Assembly (NCBI GenBank): GCA_000708835.1
Contig: DF237083.1
Span: 62,001-126,000 of the forward strand
DNA from: Klebsormidium nitens
Lineage: Eukaryota > Streptophyta > Klebsormidiophyceae > Klebsormidiales > Klebsormidiaceae
Direction: 5' to 3'
Length of the DNA stretch: 64,000 nucleotides
Made by a program: the position numbers and the translations under genes. Under the pieces are notes generated by a model that saw only the letters and a program-made list of their open reading frames with translations, was not told the DNA's origin and ran no database searches. How positions within the stretch are numbered: the first letter of the stretch is position 1; each line of letters starts with the position of its first letter. This document shows, piece by piece, positions 34,701 through 45,311 of this stretch.

Positions 34701-35157
34701 TGACAGGAGGGTGTGCATTCAGTCCACATAGATGAAGGACAATGTGTCAAGACGTTTTACAAGTACCCTGGTCTTTCTGATGTGCTCAACGGATTAGCTG
34801 CACTCGTTTTGTAACTCTCTTCAGGCAGACTTGTGACATATCGACTGTCCTCTTTGTTCAACCGAATACAACCCTTGCCTACCCTCAAATTGATTTCTTG
34901 CTATTTCTGCAGACTCCTTTCGAGATCTCTGTGTCTCCGATGACAAGCCCTGCTTCCGCCCGCAAAATCCGCTCGACCAGACGCGGAGAGTGGCAAGAAT
35001 TTGACGGGTCCATGACCAGGACAGGTGTTCCAACAGCAGCATATGCTCTGCAGGAATTCCGAGTGAATTCCTCCGTGCACAGTCAGCAATGAGAACCTGC
35101 GAGTGACCACCAATACCCAGAGGCAGCGATCTGGCGGCTGAGAAAACGGCCGCAACA
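31725..35157. other. Spacer between coiled-coil copies 1 and 2
   Basis: About 31908-31975 resembles 38058-38126 downstream of copy 2, so the duplicated unit includes 3' flank. About 34978-35075 is the leader of copy 2. A minus-strand frame at 32523-32897 (starting MTAVIKVLTILTNSKKIWDA) looks mildly protein-like but has no recognised family. No other gene is supported. Confidence 0.5.
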
Positions 35158-37842
35158 ATGGGGGGTCGAAAAAGAAGGAGGCCGGAAAGACTGGTGAAGG
35201 AGGAGATCGAACCGACTCTGAAAAGCAGAAAACTGGGAGAGGCAGAATGCGAGGAGCCGGAAACGTTGAAAGGGTTTGACTGTTTTGCTGGCCATAGCAA
35301 GGAAGCAGGCCTGGCAAGTAGGAGCTGCAGTGTTTTTGAGTGCGGGGCGGAATTGGCGGCTCGATGCGGACCGGAAGGGAAACGGAAGCGGAACGAGCCC
35401 CTTCTGGGCGCGCAAAATCTGGAGGCGGGTCTGGCGTGGCTGGAGAGCTGCTTGGAGGCCGAAGCTGCTCGCTGGAACGACGAAGTTGTGCGAAGGGAGG
35501 CGGCGGAAGCGGAAGGGGCGGAAGCGGAAATGAGGGCTGCGCAGCTGGAAGCGGAGTTGATGCGGGTGAGGGGTTTGATCGCTCGGAAGGATTCTGCAGT
35601 GGATGAGGGAAAGGCAAAGAGAAATGCGAAGGTGAAAATGAAAGTGAGAGCGGAAGAGGGACCTGAGGCAATAAATAAGCGGGCGGAAGGGGTGGATAAG
35701 ACGGTGGACGATGTGGATAAGAGATTAAAGAGATCGCATAAGCCGTTTGAAGATGCAGAAACGAGGGCGGGAGATGGAGAGGAAGGAGCGGAAGAGGGAC
35801 CTCAGAGAAGGGATAAGTGGGCGGAAGGGGCGGATAAGAGGGTGGACGAAGTGAATAAGAGAGTAAACAGATTGAAGAAGAGGTTGGAAGAAACAGAAAC
35901 GAGGGCGGGCTATGCGGAGAAGACGGCGGCGGAAGCGAACGCCAGAGCGGAGGCTGCGGAGCGGAAAGCAAAAGAGGCGAATAAGAGGTTGGAAGAGGCG
36001 AATACGAGGGCGGCGGCCTATATGCGTGCGTGTGCCGGGCAGACGGGTCGAGTAATTGGAGCGGAGTCGGGGGCGGCGGCGGCGCAAGCGCGCGCGGAGA
36101 CCCTTGCAAAAGAGCTGGAAAAGATCAAAAACGGTGAAGCTGGATTTTACGTGGGCATTCCTGAAGAGCTATCTCGCATGAGAAAGTTGCTTTTGGAGAA
36201 GAGCCGAGCGGTGGACGAAGCGGAGGCGAGAGCAGAGAGGGCGGAACGCGAGAAGGCCAGAGCGGAAACGGAAAAGGCGAACGCAAAAGCTGCGGATGAG
36301 GCGGAAGCGGCAGAACTGGCACGTAGTCTCGCCGACGAAATGACGCGCCGGATGGGTGCGGAAACGGCTGCGGCGAAGGCGCGAGAAAATGCGGACGGTC
36401 TTGCGAAAGTACTGGAAGAGATGAAGAGCCGTCTGGGAGAAGTAGAAGCGGTGATTCCCATAGCAAATGTGAAAGTTGCTGAGATGCAAGCGGAGGTTGA
36501 TGGCATGAGAGGTTTGCTCAAGGACAAGGATCGAGCGGTGGAAGAAGCAAACGCAAGAGCGGAACAGGCCGAAGCGAGAGCAGAAGGGAAAGCACGGAGA
36601 GCGGAAGCAAAAGCAGGGAAAGCGGAAGCGGAGACACAGATAGCGGAAGAAGCGGTTGCGGAGACAACGCGGGCAGACGCAAGAGCCGAAGAAGCTGGGG
36701 GGCACTCGCTTGCGAATGATTCAACCTCGCGGATGCGCGCGCATTCAGAGGCAAATGAGCAAGCCAAAGGGTTGGCGTTGTCGCGGGATGGTCCTATAAA
36801 CGGCGACGCAGAGGCTACGATCGCGCAGGTCAAGGTCGCCGCTCTTGCCCGCCTAACAAGCTTGCTCGTGGACAGAAACGAAGGGCTTCGGAAGGCCGAG
36901 TGGAATGCGGAGCGAGCGGGCGGACTTGCAGTGGAATTAGCTTTGAAGATTGCCACGTACCGAACGGGAAGCGATTATGGCACGGGGCAACGGGCACGGG
37001 CGCAACTAGGTGGCGCAAAATTTGCGGTTGCCACCCCGACGGTAACTAATGCGCGTGCGAGGGCCGGTTCGGCTCAGCGGAACGGCGTCCGTCCGGCGGA
37101 CTCGAATGGCCTGACAAATGCCCCTCCAGCTCAGCGGGACGGCGTCCATCTGGAGCAGCGAAACGGCGGCCGTCCCACGCAGCGGAACGGCGTGGCGATC
37201 GTCCGTCCAGCTCAGCGGAACGGCCCGGCGGAATCCCGTCCGGTTCAGCGGAACGACGTGGCGAACGCCCCCCGGGTTCAGCGGAATGGCTTCCGTCCGC
37301 CGGAGCGGAACGGCGTGGCGAACGCCCCCCCGGTTCGTCAGCGGAACAGGGTCCTTCCTCTGCAGCGGGACGGCGTGGTAACAATCCGTCCAGCTCAGCG
37401 GAACGGCGCGGCAAAGTCCCGTCCGGTTCAGCGGAACGGCGTTGCGAACGCCCCCCCGGTCCAGCCCAACGGCGTCCTTCCTGTGCAGCGGGACGGCGTG
37501 GCAACTGTCCGTCCAGCTCAGCGGAACGGGGCGAAAGCCGGCCTGGTTCAGCGGAACGGCGTCCGTCCGGCTCAGCGGAATGGCGCGGCGAATGCCCGTC
37601 CTTCAGAGGGAAAAGGGGTCCGTTCGGAGCAGCGGAACGGCGTGGCGAATGGCCGTCCGGCACAGCAGAACGACGTCCCTCCTGTGCAGCGGAATAGCGT
37701 CGCGAATGTCCGTCCAGCTCCGCAGAACGGGGCGAATGCCGGTCCGGGTCAGCGGAACGGCGTGTCGGGTGCCCGTCCGGCTCAGCGGAACGGCGTCCCT
37801 CCGTCTCAGCGGAACGGCGTGGGGGAAAAGAGCCGGCGGTGA
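35158..37842 (+). CDS. Ala/Glu-rich coiled-coil family protein, copy 2, with QRNG-repeat tail (894 aa)
   Basis: A single uninterrupted frame starts MGGRKRRRPERL. The family signature (about residues 75-120) includes KRKRNEPLLGAQNLEAGLAW, then ESCLEAEAARWNDEVVRREA. Residues about 120-630 are an Ala/Glu/Lys/Arg-rich coiled coil with many EARAE/EANARAE heptads. Residues about 637-890 are some 25 degenerate copies of a short unit built on QRNGV/QRDGV, separated by RPA, ANAPP and similar spacers. It is the only intact copy of the four, so it is the best candidate for a functional member. No transmembrane segment, signal peptide or known domain is visible. The basic head suggests a nuclear or nucleic-acid role, but that is inference. 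Confidence 0.7.
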   Translation: MGGRKRRRPERLVKEEIEPTLKSRKLGEAECEEPETLKGFDCFAGHSKEAGLASRSCSVFECGAELAARCGPEGKRKRNEPLLGAQNLEAGLAWLESCLEAEAARWNDEVVRREAAEAEGAEAEMRAAQLEAELMRVRGLIARKDSAVDEGKAKRNAKVKMKVRAEEGPEAINKRAEGVDKTVDDVDKRLKRSHKPFEDAETRAGDGEEGAEEGPQRRDKWAEGADKRVDEVNKRVNRLKKRLEETETRAGYAEKTAAEANARAEAAERKAKEANKRLEEANTRAAAYMRACAGQTGRVIGAESGAAAAQARAETLAKELEKIKNGEAGFYVGIPEELSRMRKLLLEKSRAVDEAEARAERAEREKARAETEKANAKAADEAEAAELARSLADEMTRRMGAETAAAKARENADGLAKVLEEMKSRLGEVEAVIPIANVKVAEMQAEVDGMRGLLKDKDRAVEEANARAEQAEARAEGKARRAEAKAGKAEAETQIAEEAVAETTRADARAEEAGGHSLANDSTSRMRAHSEANEQAKGLALSRDGPINGDAEATIAQVKVAALARLTSLLVDRNEGLRKAEWNAERAGGLAVELALKIATYRTGSDYGTGQRARAQLGGAKFAVATPTVTNARARAGSAQRNGVRPADSNGLTNAPPAQRDGVHLEQRNGGRPTQRNGVAIVRPAQRNGPAESRPVQRNDVANAPRVQRNGFRPPERNGVANAPPVRQRNRVLPLQRDGVVTIRPAQRNGAAKSRPVQRNGVANAPPVQPNGVLPVQRDGVATVRPAQRNGAKAGLVQRNGVRPAQRNGAANARPSEGKGVRSEQRNGVANGRPAQQNDVPPVQRNSVANVRPAPQNGANAGPGQRNGVSGARPAQRNGVPPSQRNGVGEKSRR
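37066..37833 (+). repeat. Degenerate coding repeat (QRNG units) in coiled-coil copy 2
   Basis: Recurring CAGCGGAACGGCGT cores, spaced mostly 24-36 bp, encode about 14 exact QRNG and roughly 11 variants (QRDG, ERNG, QPNG, QRNS). Spacing stays a multiple of three, so the frame is preserved. Copy 1 has only one such element at the equivalent place. Confidence 0.8.
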
Positions 37843-40800
37843 AGGCTGCGCATCAATAGGCGGGTAAGTAGGAATGCAACTCCGCTTTTAGGCGCCACGG
37901 TTTGCAGAAGCTTTCGTAGATTCGAACATTTTCTTTGTCTAGGCTCATTTTATCTTCGCCAATCTCATCAAACATTGGGGTCCGTCCGCCGGCTTCTTGC
38001 TATTATGCGTGCGAAGCAAAATTCCAACGATCTCGGCGACCCGCTTTGTTAACAGCTCATAGTTGAGCCTCTCTCAAGCCTCGCTTGTGTCCGTAGTTGT
38101 CAGCTTTACTTGCACCTTCAGACGGTCCTAGGTCACGCCCGATTTCGCAGGCTCTGAGCTTCGAATTGTTCTTTCAATTGAGGCCGTTCGAGATCGGTGG
38201 TAGTAGATGCAGTTCGAATGTGTTGCTCACGGCATGTGTGCTTGACGTCCAGTATTTTGAGTGTGAGGCGTAGCGTCCGGGGTTTGCTTCATCGTATAGA
38301 CACAATTCATGACCAATCTCTTCGCGTCTGATCTGGTTCGTCGATTCCTTCCATTAAGGACCCAAGCAGCTGACAAGTTGGCAGAAAATGCGATGCGGGC
38401 GCTTCTTGGATAGAATTACGATAAGTTATGCAGAAATCAAGCCTTGAATGCCTGGCCGCTTATGGAAAGGCGGTCTTTTCCAGGTTACAAAGAACGCATT
38501 TGTTTGCTCGGTTTGACGAAACGATCTGGGCAGTTGCGTGCTCAATCTGGCTGGCAAGCAGGAAATCGTAGTCAATACAAAGGGTGGTCCGCATCTGGGT
38601 GCAATGTTCACCGTTTAAATCTCAGCGTTTCGGATATTCAACTCGTCATTCTGACGCGTATTGGGCTTTTCGGATGCTCAGGCGATCGGATTTCTTTTGA
38701 GCTTCCCTTACTCGCCCAAGCTTGATGAACGATCAATCGAATACGCAATTTGTCTATGACATTCAAATCTCATTTGATTGTCCCAGTGCCCTGCAACACG
38801 ACCCTTCGTATATTCAACTCGATACACGGCCAGAGCCACGCACCTGTGGGCTGTTGTTGACCGATCTCTCCGTTATTGCAGTCGTTGGGTTCTGATGCTC
38901 ACTCAAGGGCCGGTCCTGTCGAGATGGCAAAGCGAAGCCCGGTTTGGAGAAACGAAGAATGAACCAGAAGGATAGATGATCGGGGTTTTGCACGACTCAT
39001 GTGAGGAATTCGAGAAGCGAAGGTCACGTCGAAAACGTGCCGCAGTTCACCGACTTGGTAGTTTTCCGAAGATGTTCAAGGATGTAAGAGGAGCAGAGCG
39101 TAGCCGTAGTCGTGCCTTGTCGGATTGGCAAGGGCTACCCGTGAAACTGCACATGAGCAACTACGGCACAAATCACGACCCAAATGACTCGGTTGCAAAC
39201 GTGCCAGTGACTATGAAATCAGGTAAAGCAGGAGGTAAAGCTCTGAAATTTAAGCTCACATTTTGACCCATTACCCAATGTATCCATCTGAATCGGTTTT
39301 GCTGAGGAAGTACGGCTACGTAAGGTGGCCCTGGCAGGCGCAATTGTGAGTTAAACAAATGAACAGGCTGGAACGGATTAACGGCCTGTTCTCTTATGAC
39401 TAATGAGACCTTTCATGCTGCGAGCCAATCTGCATGCATATCCTCCGAGTGATTATCCCGCGGTGTGTTATTTTATCCTACTATGTTATCAAATGGAGCT
39501 TTCATCGTGGATCAGAGACAAGCCGATCACATATCGAAGCCTGAGGCTGGCAGATTGGGGGTGGAGATCAGTCCTGTATAAGCAGCTCAATATGGATTGT
39601 TTGAGCTTTCTAAACCGTCTGGGTTTGTGGTCCCTGGAGAATATATGCAGTACGCTCGAGCAGTGTTCTCCCCTAGTTACCCACCTCCTGCGGATTCCGG
39701 TCGCTCCGCATTCTTCCGCGGTTTGGGTAGCCAAACCGGAATACCCTCTTCTCCCCGAATGGAGGGTTTCCAGACTGGTTAAGCATTTTAACCCATGGTT
39801 TAATATAGCCAGCTGTTTGACAGTGCCCCTGCCTTGGCTGCATAATGGAGAGCCGCATGGAATGAGGGACGCTTTTGCATTTGGCCGGCAGCTCTCCTGG
39901 ACAAGCATCCCATCACCCATGAAGGCTGCTGGAACCTGGCAGCATTCCTTGCTTGGCCCTCAGCTCTGCTAGCTTCCCTGGCGCTGTCACTAGAAGTCAT
40001 AGCAATGGCCAGCTGTCCCCAGCTGCATTGAGCTGAAGTAATCAGAGGGGCAGGACCTCTAAGACATAGAAGATGCTGTGTCAGAGAGTGTGAGAGGATT
40101 GGCACCCCTATGAGAGGAGCTGCTTTCGGGAGGACCACTGAAGAAGGTGTTGTGCAAGAACAGGGACGGTCTGCTCTTGCAGCATTGTGAGTGTCTGCGT
40201 GCGCGGGCTAATGCAATGTGTCAGTAGGCTACTGGCTGATTGTGAAAGCTGACGACGGTGCCTTAATTTCACGACCTCACGTTGACAGTATTACTGGGGT
40301 AGTTACTTTTACGGAACTTTACATTCCTGAGTAGTGCCCTCTCAAAGTATGACCGCAAGTTCGACTGTGTCCATAATGCAAGGGGGACCTCATATGTCTG
40401 CACCTTCTCTCCAACAGACAAACATAGAAGGGAAAGCAAGTAAAGTACAATCTCAGTGGTGATGTCTGCTCAATGGGCCCTTTCACGTGGGCGCAATTCA
40501 GTGGGCCAGTCCCCACTGCTGGGGGAACTCTTTTTGAATGCCTGCAAACGCGAAGCCCTTGTTTGTCTGGGATCTGACTCACTGATTCTCTGTCAAAGTC
40601 AAACTCAACTTGTGTGTCTTACAGTCTTGGCTAGATGTTCAGTTCTCCTGCTGCTTCAGAGCATGTCTTCTTTCATCTTCCTGCAGCATTTGTCCATGTG
40701 TCCCTTGCTCCTCTCAACCTCCTGTGCGTTTCATGAAGTCAGTGGAGCAACTTGGCGGCAGAGCCCTGAATCACTGTAGTCTCCCTGAACCCCTCCCCAA

Positions 40801-41109
40801 ACCCCTCTCTTACCCCATTTCACTTCTGCAGACACAACGTCGGTGAGAACCCACTTCCCTATGAGTCTTGTACTATGAGCGGGAGCACTTCAGAATCTGG
40901 CCAAGCTCAAGGAGAAGAGCAATGGCGTTCTTACCCAGTGAGACGCTGAAACTTGAGGGGGCACCCTGAAAAACGGGTAAGTACGGGGGCTGCCAGGGGA
41001 GAGGTTTGCAGAGGCAGCACAAAGGGACCGGGTCTTGAGCGCTGCGGGAGGGGAAACTGTCCAATGGCAGAAGGCAGTGCTCTCACAACTGAGGGGGGTG
41101 GAAACCGGT
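37843..41109. other. Spacer between coiled-coil copies 2 and 3
   Basis: The 3' flank shared with copy 1 (about 38058-38126) is recognisable. A 189-codon plus frame (39403-39972) and its antisense partner lack any signature and are not called. Otherwise nothing is supported. Confidence 0.5.
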
Positions 41110-42649
41110 GAGCGGGGTCGTAAAAGAAAGAGGACGGAGGAAGTGGAAGGGGAATCGGGCAAATGGGCGGTTGAGGGCGCCACAACTGGAAAGGCAGGTC
41201 TCAGTCTGGAGCAAGGGGAATCCGACGAATGCCCCAAGGCAGGTTGTGATGCGGCTCTCGCAACGCCCGAGAGAAAGGAATCAGCGACGGGAAAACGGAA
41301 GCGGAGTGAGCCGCTTTTAGGTGAGGGGAATGTGAGAGAGACGGTTGCGTGGCTAGAGAGTTGCTTGGAAGCCGAAGTTGTGCGGTGGAACAGCGAGGTG
41401 TTGCATAGGGAGGCGGCAGAAGCGGACGCCGCGGGGGCAAACGCCAGGCTGCGAAAGCGGAAGCGGAGGTCACGCCTTTGCGAGGAGTTCTTGCAAAGAA
41501 GGGTCTAGCGGTGGGAGAGGCGATGGCAGTAGCTGAAGAGGCGAACGAGCGAGCGCAAGAAGCGGAGAAGAGAGCGGAAGAAGCAATTGCAAAAGCTGGG
41601 CCGTTGAGCGGGCACTGGGCGACGAAGTTGCTCGTTGAACGAGGGCGGAAACGGGCGAGGCACTGGCGAAAGCAAACGCAAACCGACTTGCGAGAGAGCT
41701 GGATACGGTCGTCGCCAGTATTGCGGGGAATCGCGACACGCCTGTTGGGCTAAAGAAGGAAGTAACGCGCATGCGGCTGCTGCTGTTTGAGAGGACCCGA
41801 GCGGCGCATAAAGCTGTTGTGAGGGCTGACGAAGCTGACGTCAGGGCGGAGAAGGGGGAAGCGCGAGCGGAAGAGGCGCGTGGAAAAGCGGAGGAGGCGC
41901 GTAGAAGCCCGCAAGAGGCAGCCTGGAGAGCGGACGACGCGGATGTGAGAGCTGCAGACATGGAGCGAATCGTTGCGGAAGAAGTGGCGCGGCGCTTGAG
42001 AGCAGAGTCGGGCGAGGCAGTGGCTCGCCGAGAAGCGGACGACCTCGCAGAACGATTGGGAAGGATGCCGTGTCCGGAGCAACTAGAGGCGGACGCTGCG
42101 GTAGCGAAGATCAGGGCCGGCGTGCTGGAAACGGAACTGGCGGAGTTGAGAGGTTCGCTCGTCGAGAAAGTCGAGGAAGTCGCGAGTGTGCGAGAAGAAG
42201 AGGCGAGTGCGCGACGACGAAAGGCGGAAGCGCGAGTCGCAGTGCTGGAGTTCGTACGGGCCGAGGAAGTAACTCTGCGGGAGAAGGCGGAGTCGGCCGC
42301 GGCGAGGGCAGAGGCAAGAGCGGACGAACTCGCAAAAGAAATGGAAGAGAGGACAGTCCCAACGGAGAGGATTAACAGGCTGCACGACTTGTCCTCCGAG
42401 AATGTTATTAGTGGGCAATCGGACAGAGAAGGTGTAACGAGGGTGTCAACGAGTGAACCGCACGACCAAATGGGGGGGGGATCCCCCATCAAGCAACGCC
42501 CCCAGTACAAACCAATGCTCTCAGACCCAGAAAATCAGTGCAGCCAGTGCAAGAAAAAGTGGAGCTCTCGCTGGTATGCCCCCCTCGAGGACACGTTCCG
42601 TCTCCTGTGCCGCGCTTGCTACAACAAGGAGCGGAACGCGAGCCGCTAG
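41110..42649 (+). pseudogene. Coiled-coil family copy 3, degenerate 5' half
   Basis: Homology to copies 1-2 begins at the position of their start codon, but the ATG is replaced (GAGCGGGGTCGTAAAAG here against ATGGGGGGTCGAAAAAG in copy 2). The signature EPLLGEGNVRETVAWLESCL is intact. The frame then shifts near 41450, again near 41617, and meets an in-frame TGA at 41636-41638 before the long downstream frame. The disruptions make a full-length product unlikely. The 3' part remains open for 292 codons and is listed separately. Confidence 0.65.
41771..42649 (+). CDS. Residual ORF of coiled-coil copy 3 with a GATA-like zinc finger (292 aa)
   Basis: From an in-frame ATG at 41771 an open frame encodes an Ala/Glu/Arg-rich coiled coil of about 215 residues and a polar linker. 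It ends in a Cys cluster, C-x2-C-x19-C-x2-C (CSQC ... CRAC, about residues 256-280), containing W, P and LC positions reminiscent of a GATA-type finger. Copies 1, 2 and 4 lack this module. The start may be an accident of decay rather than a real initiation site. If expressed, the product would combine a coiled coil with a putative DNA- or protein-binding finger. Confidence 0.4.
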   Translation: MRLLLFERTRAAHKAVVRADEADVRAEKGEARAEEARGKAEEARRSPQEAAWRADDADVRAADMERIVAEEVARRLRAESGEAVARREADDLAERLGRMPCPEQLEADAAVAKIRAGVLETELAELRGSLVEKVEEVASVREEEASARRRKAEARVAVLEFVRAEEVTLREKAESAAARAEARADELAKEMEERTVPTERINRLHDLSSENVISGQSDREGVTRVSTSEPHDQMGGGSPIKQRPQYKPMLSDPENQCSQCKKKWSSRWYAPLEDTFRLLCRACYNKERNASR

Positions 42650-44945
42650 TCTCCCATATCTTGCGGGGCGCCTCCCTCTACTCGGGTAAGGAAGCACCAA
42701 ACACCAGCAGGGCATGGTCTCAACCATCCACACGCCGTTCGTAGTATGCTGTGGTGGTCTTATTATAACCTGAGGCCAGAGGGATGTAATATGTTTTCCT
42801 GAAGTTGATAATGTTGCCGTTGGGTTCTTATAGTGGCGCCGTAAGTGACGCGGCATTTCTGATGAAGATGCCAAGTCCGTGTTTACACTGGCCAGTCGCC
42901 TTGCCTCATTCAGAATTAGATGTGGGCAATCTTCCGGGTTTGCTTCTCACCTCTATCAAGCGACAAAGATCTCGGAAACCAGCTGACCGCAGGTGCTCTA
43001 GGAACCAGATGCCCGGTCGCTTGACCCGCCTTCATGGTTGCTCATTTCGCATGCGGGTCACGCGACCCACCAGTTCAAAGCTGCATCTTTCTCCAGGTGT
43101 GTTACCTCCATTGCCTGAGTCCGTTTAGCCGATCTCTCGATGAAACAAAGCTGCCAGTTTCTTGCCGAAGATCCTGGAACACAGCGCGGAACGTTTCGTC
43201 TTTGCCGTTCTTCTCAGGTTGCTCAAAGCGCTATTGCGGGGGATGCTGGAGGTGCACTTGGGGCCGCAGAACAAAGAAAAGAGTCTCATAAGCCGTTGTG
43301 GCCCGCCGTGGCTGGGCAGGTGGGCAAGTCCCCTTCGTTTCCGCCTGGAGCTGCCCTTCAACGGCAGGTTTACTACATCCAGGCTTAAAACATTTTGGGT
43401 TTAATTCGTTTAAATTCAGTATATCAAAATTTTTAACATTCAGTGTACTACTTCCTCTTACGCATGCTTGCTTTGATATCTTCCTCGACCACAAACGTCT
43501 CTTTAAAAAGGCGTAAGGCAAGCAGCTGAGATAGAAGGGCGGGCCCAGACGATGTAACGATTGTCTCAAGCGACCCGTCTGTGCATCAGAGATCCCGATA
43601 TCCGGCCTCAAGGACGTTTCCGGCTTGCCAACTGGGAACTCTGTGGGCTGTGGAGATCCTCATGTATCTAGAGCCCGAAACCAGCGGCGATCCGCATCAG
43701 AGGAACCAGATTATCGGTGTGGCCTTTGCAGGTCAGGGCGGTTCGAAGTATACCTTGATCAAAGCCCGGTCGACAGTATCCACGGTTGCGAGGCCAAGTT
43801 CTCCCGACCAACAACGGGGTGAGGTCGCTTCTTGCCGAAGAGTTTATCGGCTGCAGGGGGCTCTCTGTCCGTCTTGTGCTCAAGCCTTTGTCGTGAGACG
43901 CCGGTAATGAGCGGTCTTAGCGAGACAACCCACTGGCTCAGGTTTGATATGTGTTTAATCGGCCTCAGATTTCGAGACTTGAGGGAGGCGTTAGCGGCAC
44001 TCTGCAGGCCACTCAAGACTACGTCGCCTGCTTTGCAAGTGTTGTTGCAGCCAGATTTGGAACTCGATGTGCAAGTGCGACGGCGCATCGGCGGTTTCTG
44101 GTCGTCTGTGCATCGAATGCAGACTGTGAGATATTTTCTGCATGAGGGCTGTTTCTAACTTGTCGGCCAACGCTTGCAGGTTGCTTGAAGGACGGGGGAC
44201 ACAGACGGTAGTCTTTACTGTCAAGCAGGCGAAGCACGACACAGCGCAAGGGGCCCAAAGCAAAAGAGGACGAGTGAGATAGGGGAATACAATTCCGTAT
44301 TCATTGCCGGCCTCGACTCTAAGAAAGAGCTGGTAGGGCTCAAGCAAGAACCGCAGCGCCTAGCGTGCTTCTTAGAGCCCATGAGTAGCGGCTACGTGCA
44401 ATAGACTTGGGCAGTCAAGGATGTTTTCAGGCTTCAAGTTGTTGTGAGATCTGTTGTAAGAGCCTAAAGTTTTCTGGAATGGGCCTGGGAAAATCCAATT
44501 GAGTCAACCTCTACTTACAATAATGATCAATAGATTCACGTGATGGTACGAGAACAGTTTTGACAGCGGCCCGCACGGCACGTCCTTCGATTTGCTTATG
44601 CATCTGATCGAAGTATTGAGCGCGAGACGCGGATACTGCCCGCCTCAAAAGTGATCCATGTCCATGTTTGGGCGGACAGGCAGTGATCCATATGTCATTC
44701 GTGCTCACCATAACGACCGATGCACGGCAGAAATGTGAGCTTTACAGTGATCAGTGTCAGGTCACTCTACAATAGTTTGAGATAGCGTGCTCATGAGACT
44801 AGTGCAATGCAAGTTGTCGATTTGCATGCTATACCAACAGATCGACCGGACTCTCTTCACACTTAGCGCCAATCATGCAGAATGGATAAAAGGTTCGATG
44901 GATGCGGACAATAGAGGGTGGACATGCATGGACCGGTCTTTCACA
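42650..44945. other. Spacer downstream of copy 3
   Basis: Several short open frames on both strands overlap one another without signatures or splice support. No gene or repeat array is called. Confidence 0.45.
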
Positions 44946-45311
44946 TCAATTGATGTCGCAGTCTTGTAGAGCTGTGACGTAATGCTCCGTAAGAGATCGG
45001 TAAGCTACTGTAGGTGCCTGTGTCGTTCGGCGTAAAATCAGTTGAGTGTTGTCTTGATCATTGTTCCTGATCATCCGACTTCCATGCAGTTCGAGAGCAA
45101 TGGACTCTTTTATCACGTACTTGATTATCTGGATGCGCCGTAGTTGGTCTTCGCATGTGGTCTTCGTAAATCTCCACCGCAGCACTTCAGAAGAAGAGTC
45201 CAAAAAAGTGGGGGCTTTGAGCCAGTCGGTTCCCGTCGATTTGCAAGAGCAGCTTTTGCAATTAGGCACAGCCGCGCCCCTCTTCTTTCGCCTCCGTTTG
45301 CGGAAAGTCAT
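44946..45311 (-). CDS. Hypothetical basic protein or exon (121 aa)
   Basis: An ATG-started frame begins MTFRKRRRKKRGAAVPNCKS. It has a CKSCSCK cluster and then a helical-looking segment (EDQLRRIQIIKYVIKESIAL). The composition is more protein-like than neighbouring random frames, but no family is recognised. It could be a terminal exon or a relic. Confidence 0.25.
   Translation of the reverse strand: MTFRKRRRKKRGAAVPNCKSCSCKSTGTDWLKAPTFLDSSSEVLRWRFTKTTCEDQLRRIQIIKYVIKESIALELHGSRMIRNNDQDNTQLILRRTTQAPTVAYRSLTEHYVTALQDCDIN

Noticed and set aside
34901-36956. Long minus-strand Pro/Ser-rich frames (402 and 269 codons) antisense to copy 2
   Set aside because: Same cause: reverse-strand shadow of GAG/GCG/CGG codons. 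No independent start or splice evidence.
37046-37867. Ser/Arg/Pro-rich repeat frames on the minus strand and in the third plus frame over the QRNG repeat
   Set aside because: They are frame shadows of the same DNA repeat; only the frame continuing from the copy 2 coiled coil is supported.
39403-39972. 189-codon ATG-started plus frame in the spacer between copies 2 and 3
   Set aside because: No family signature, no homology within the window, and an equally long antisense frame; consistent with chance.
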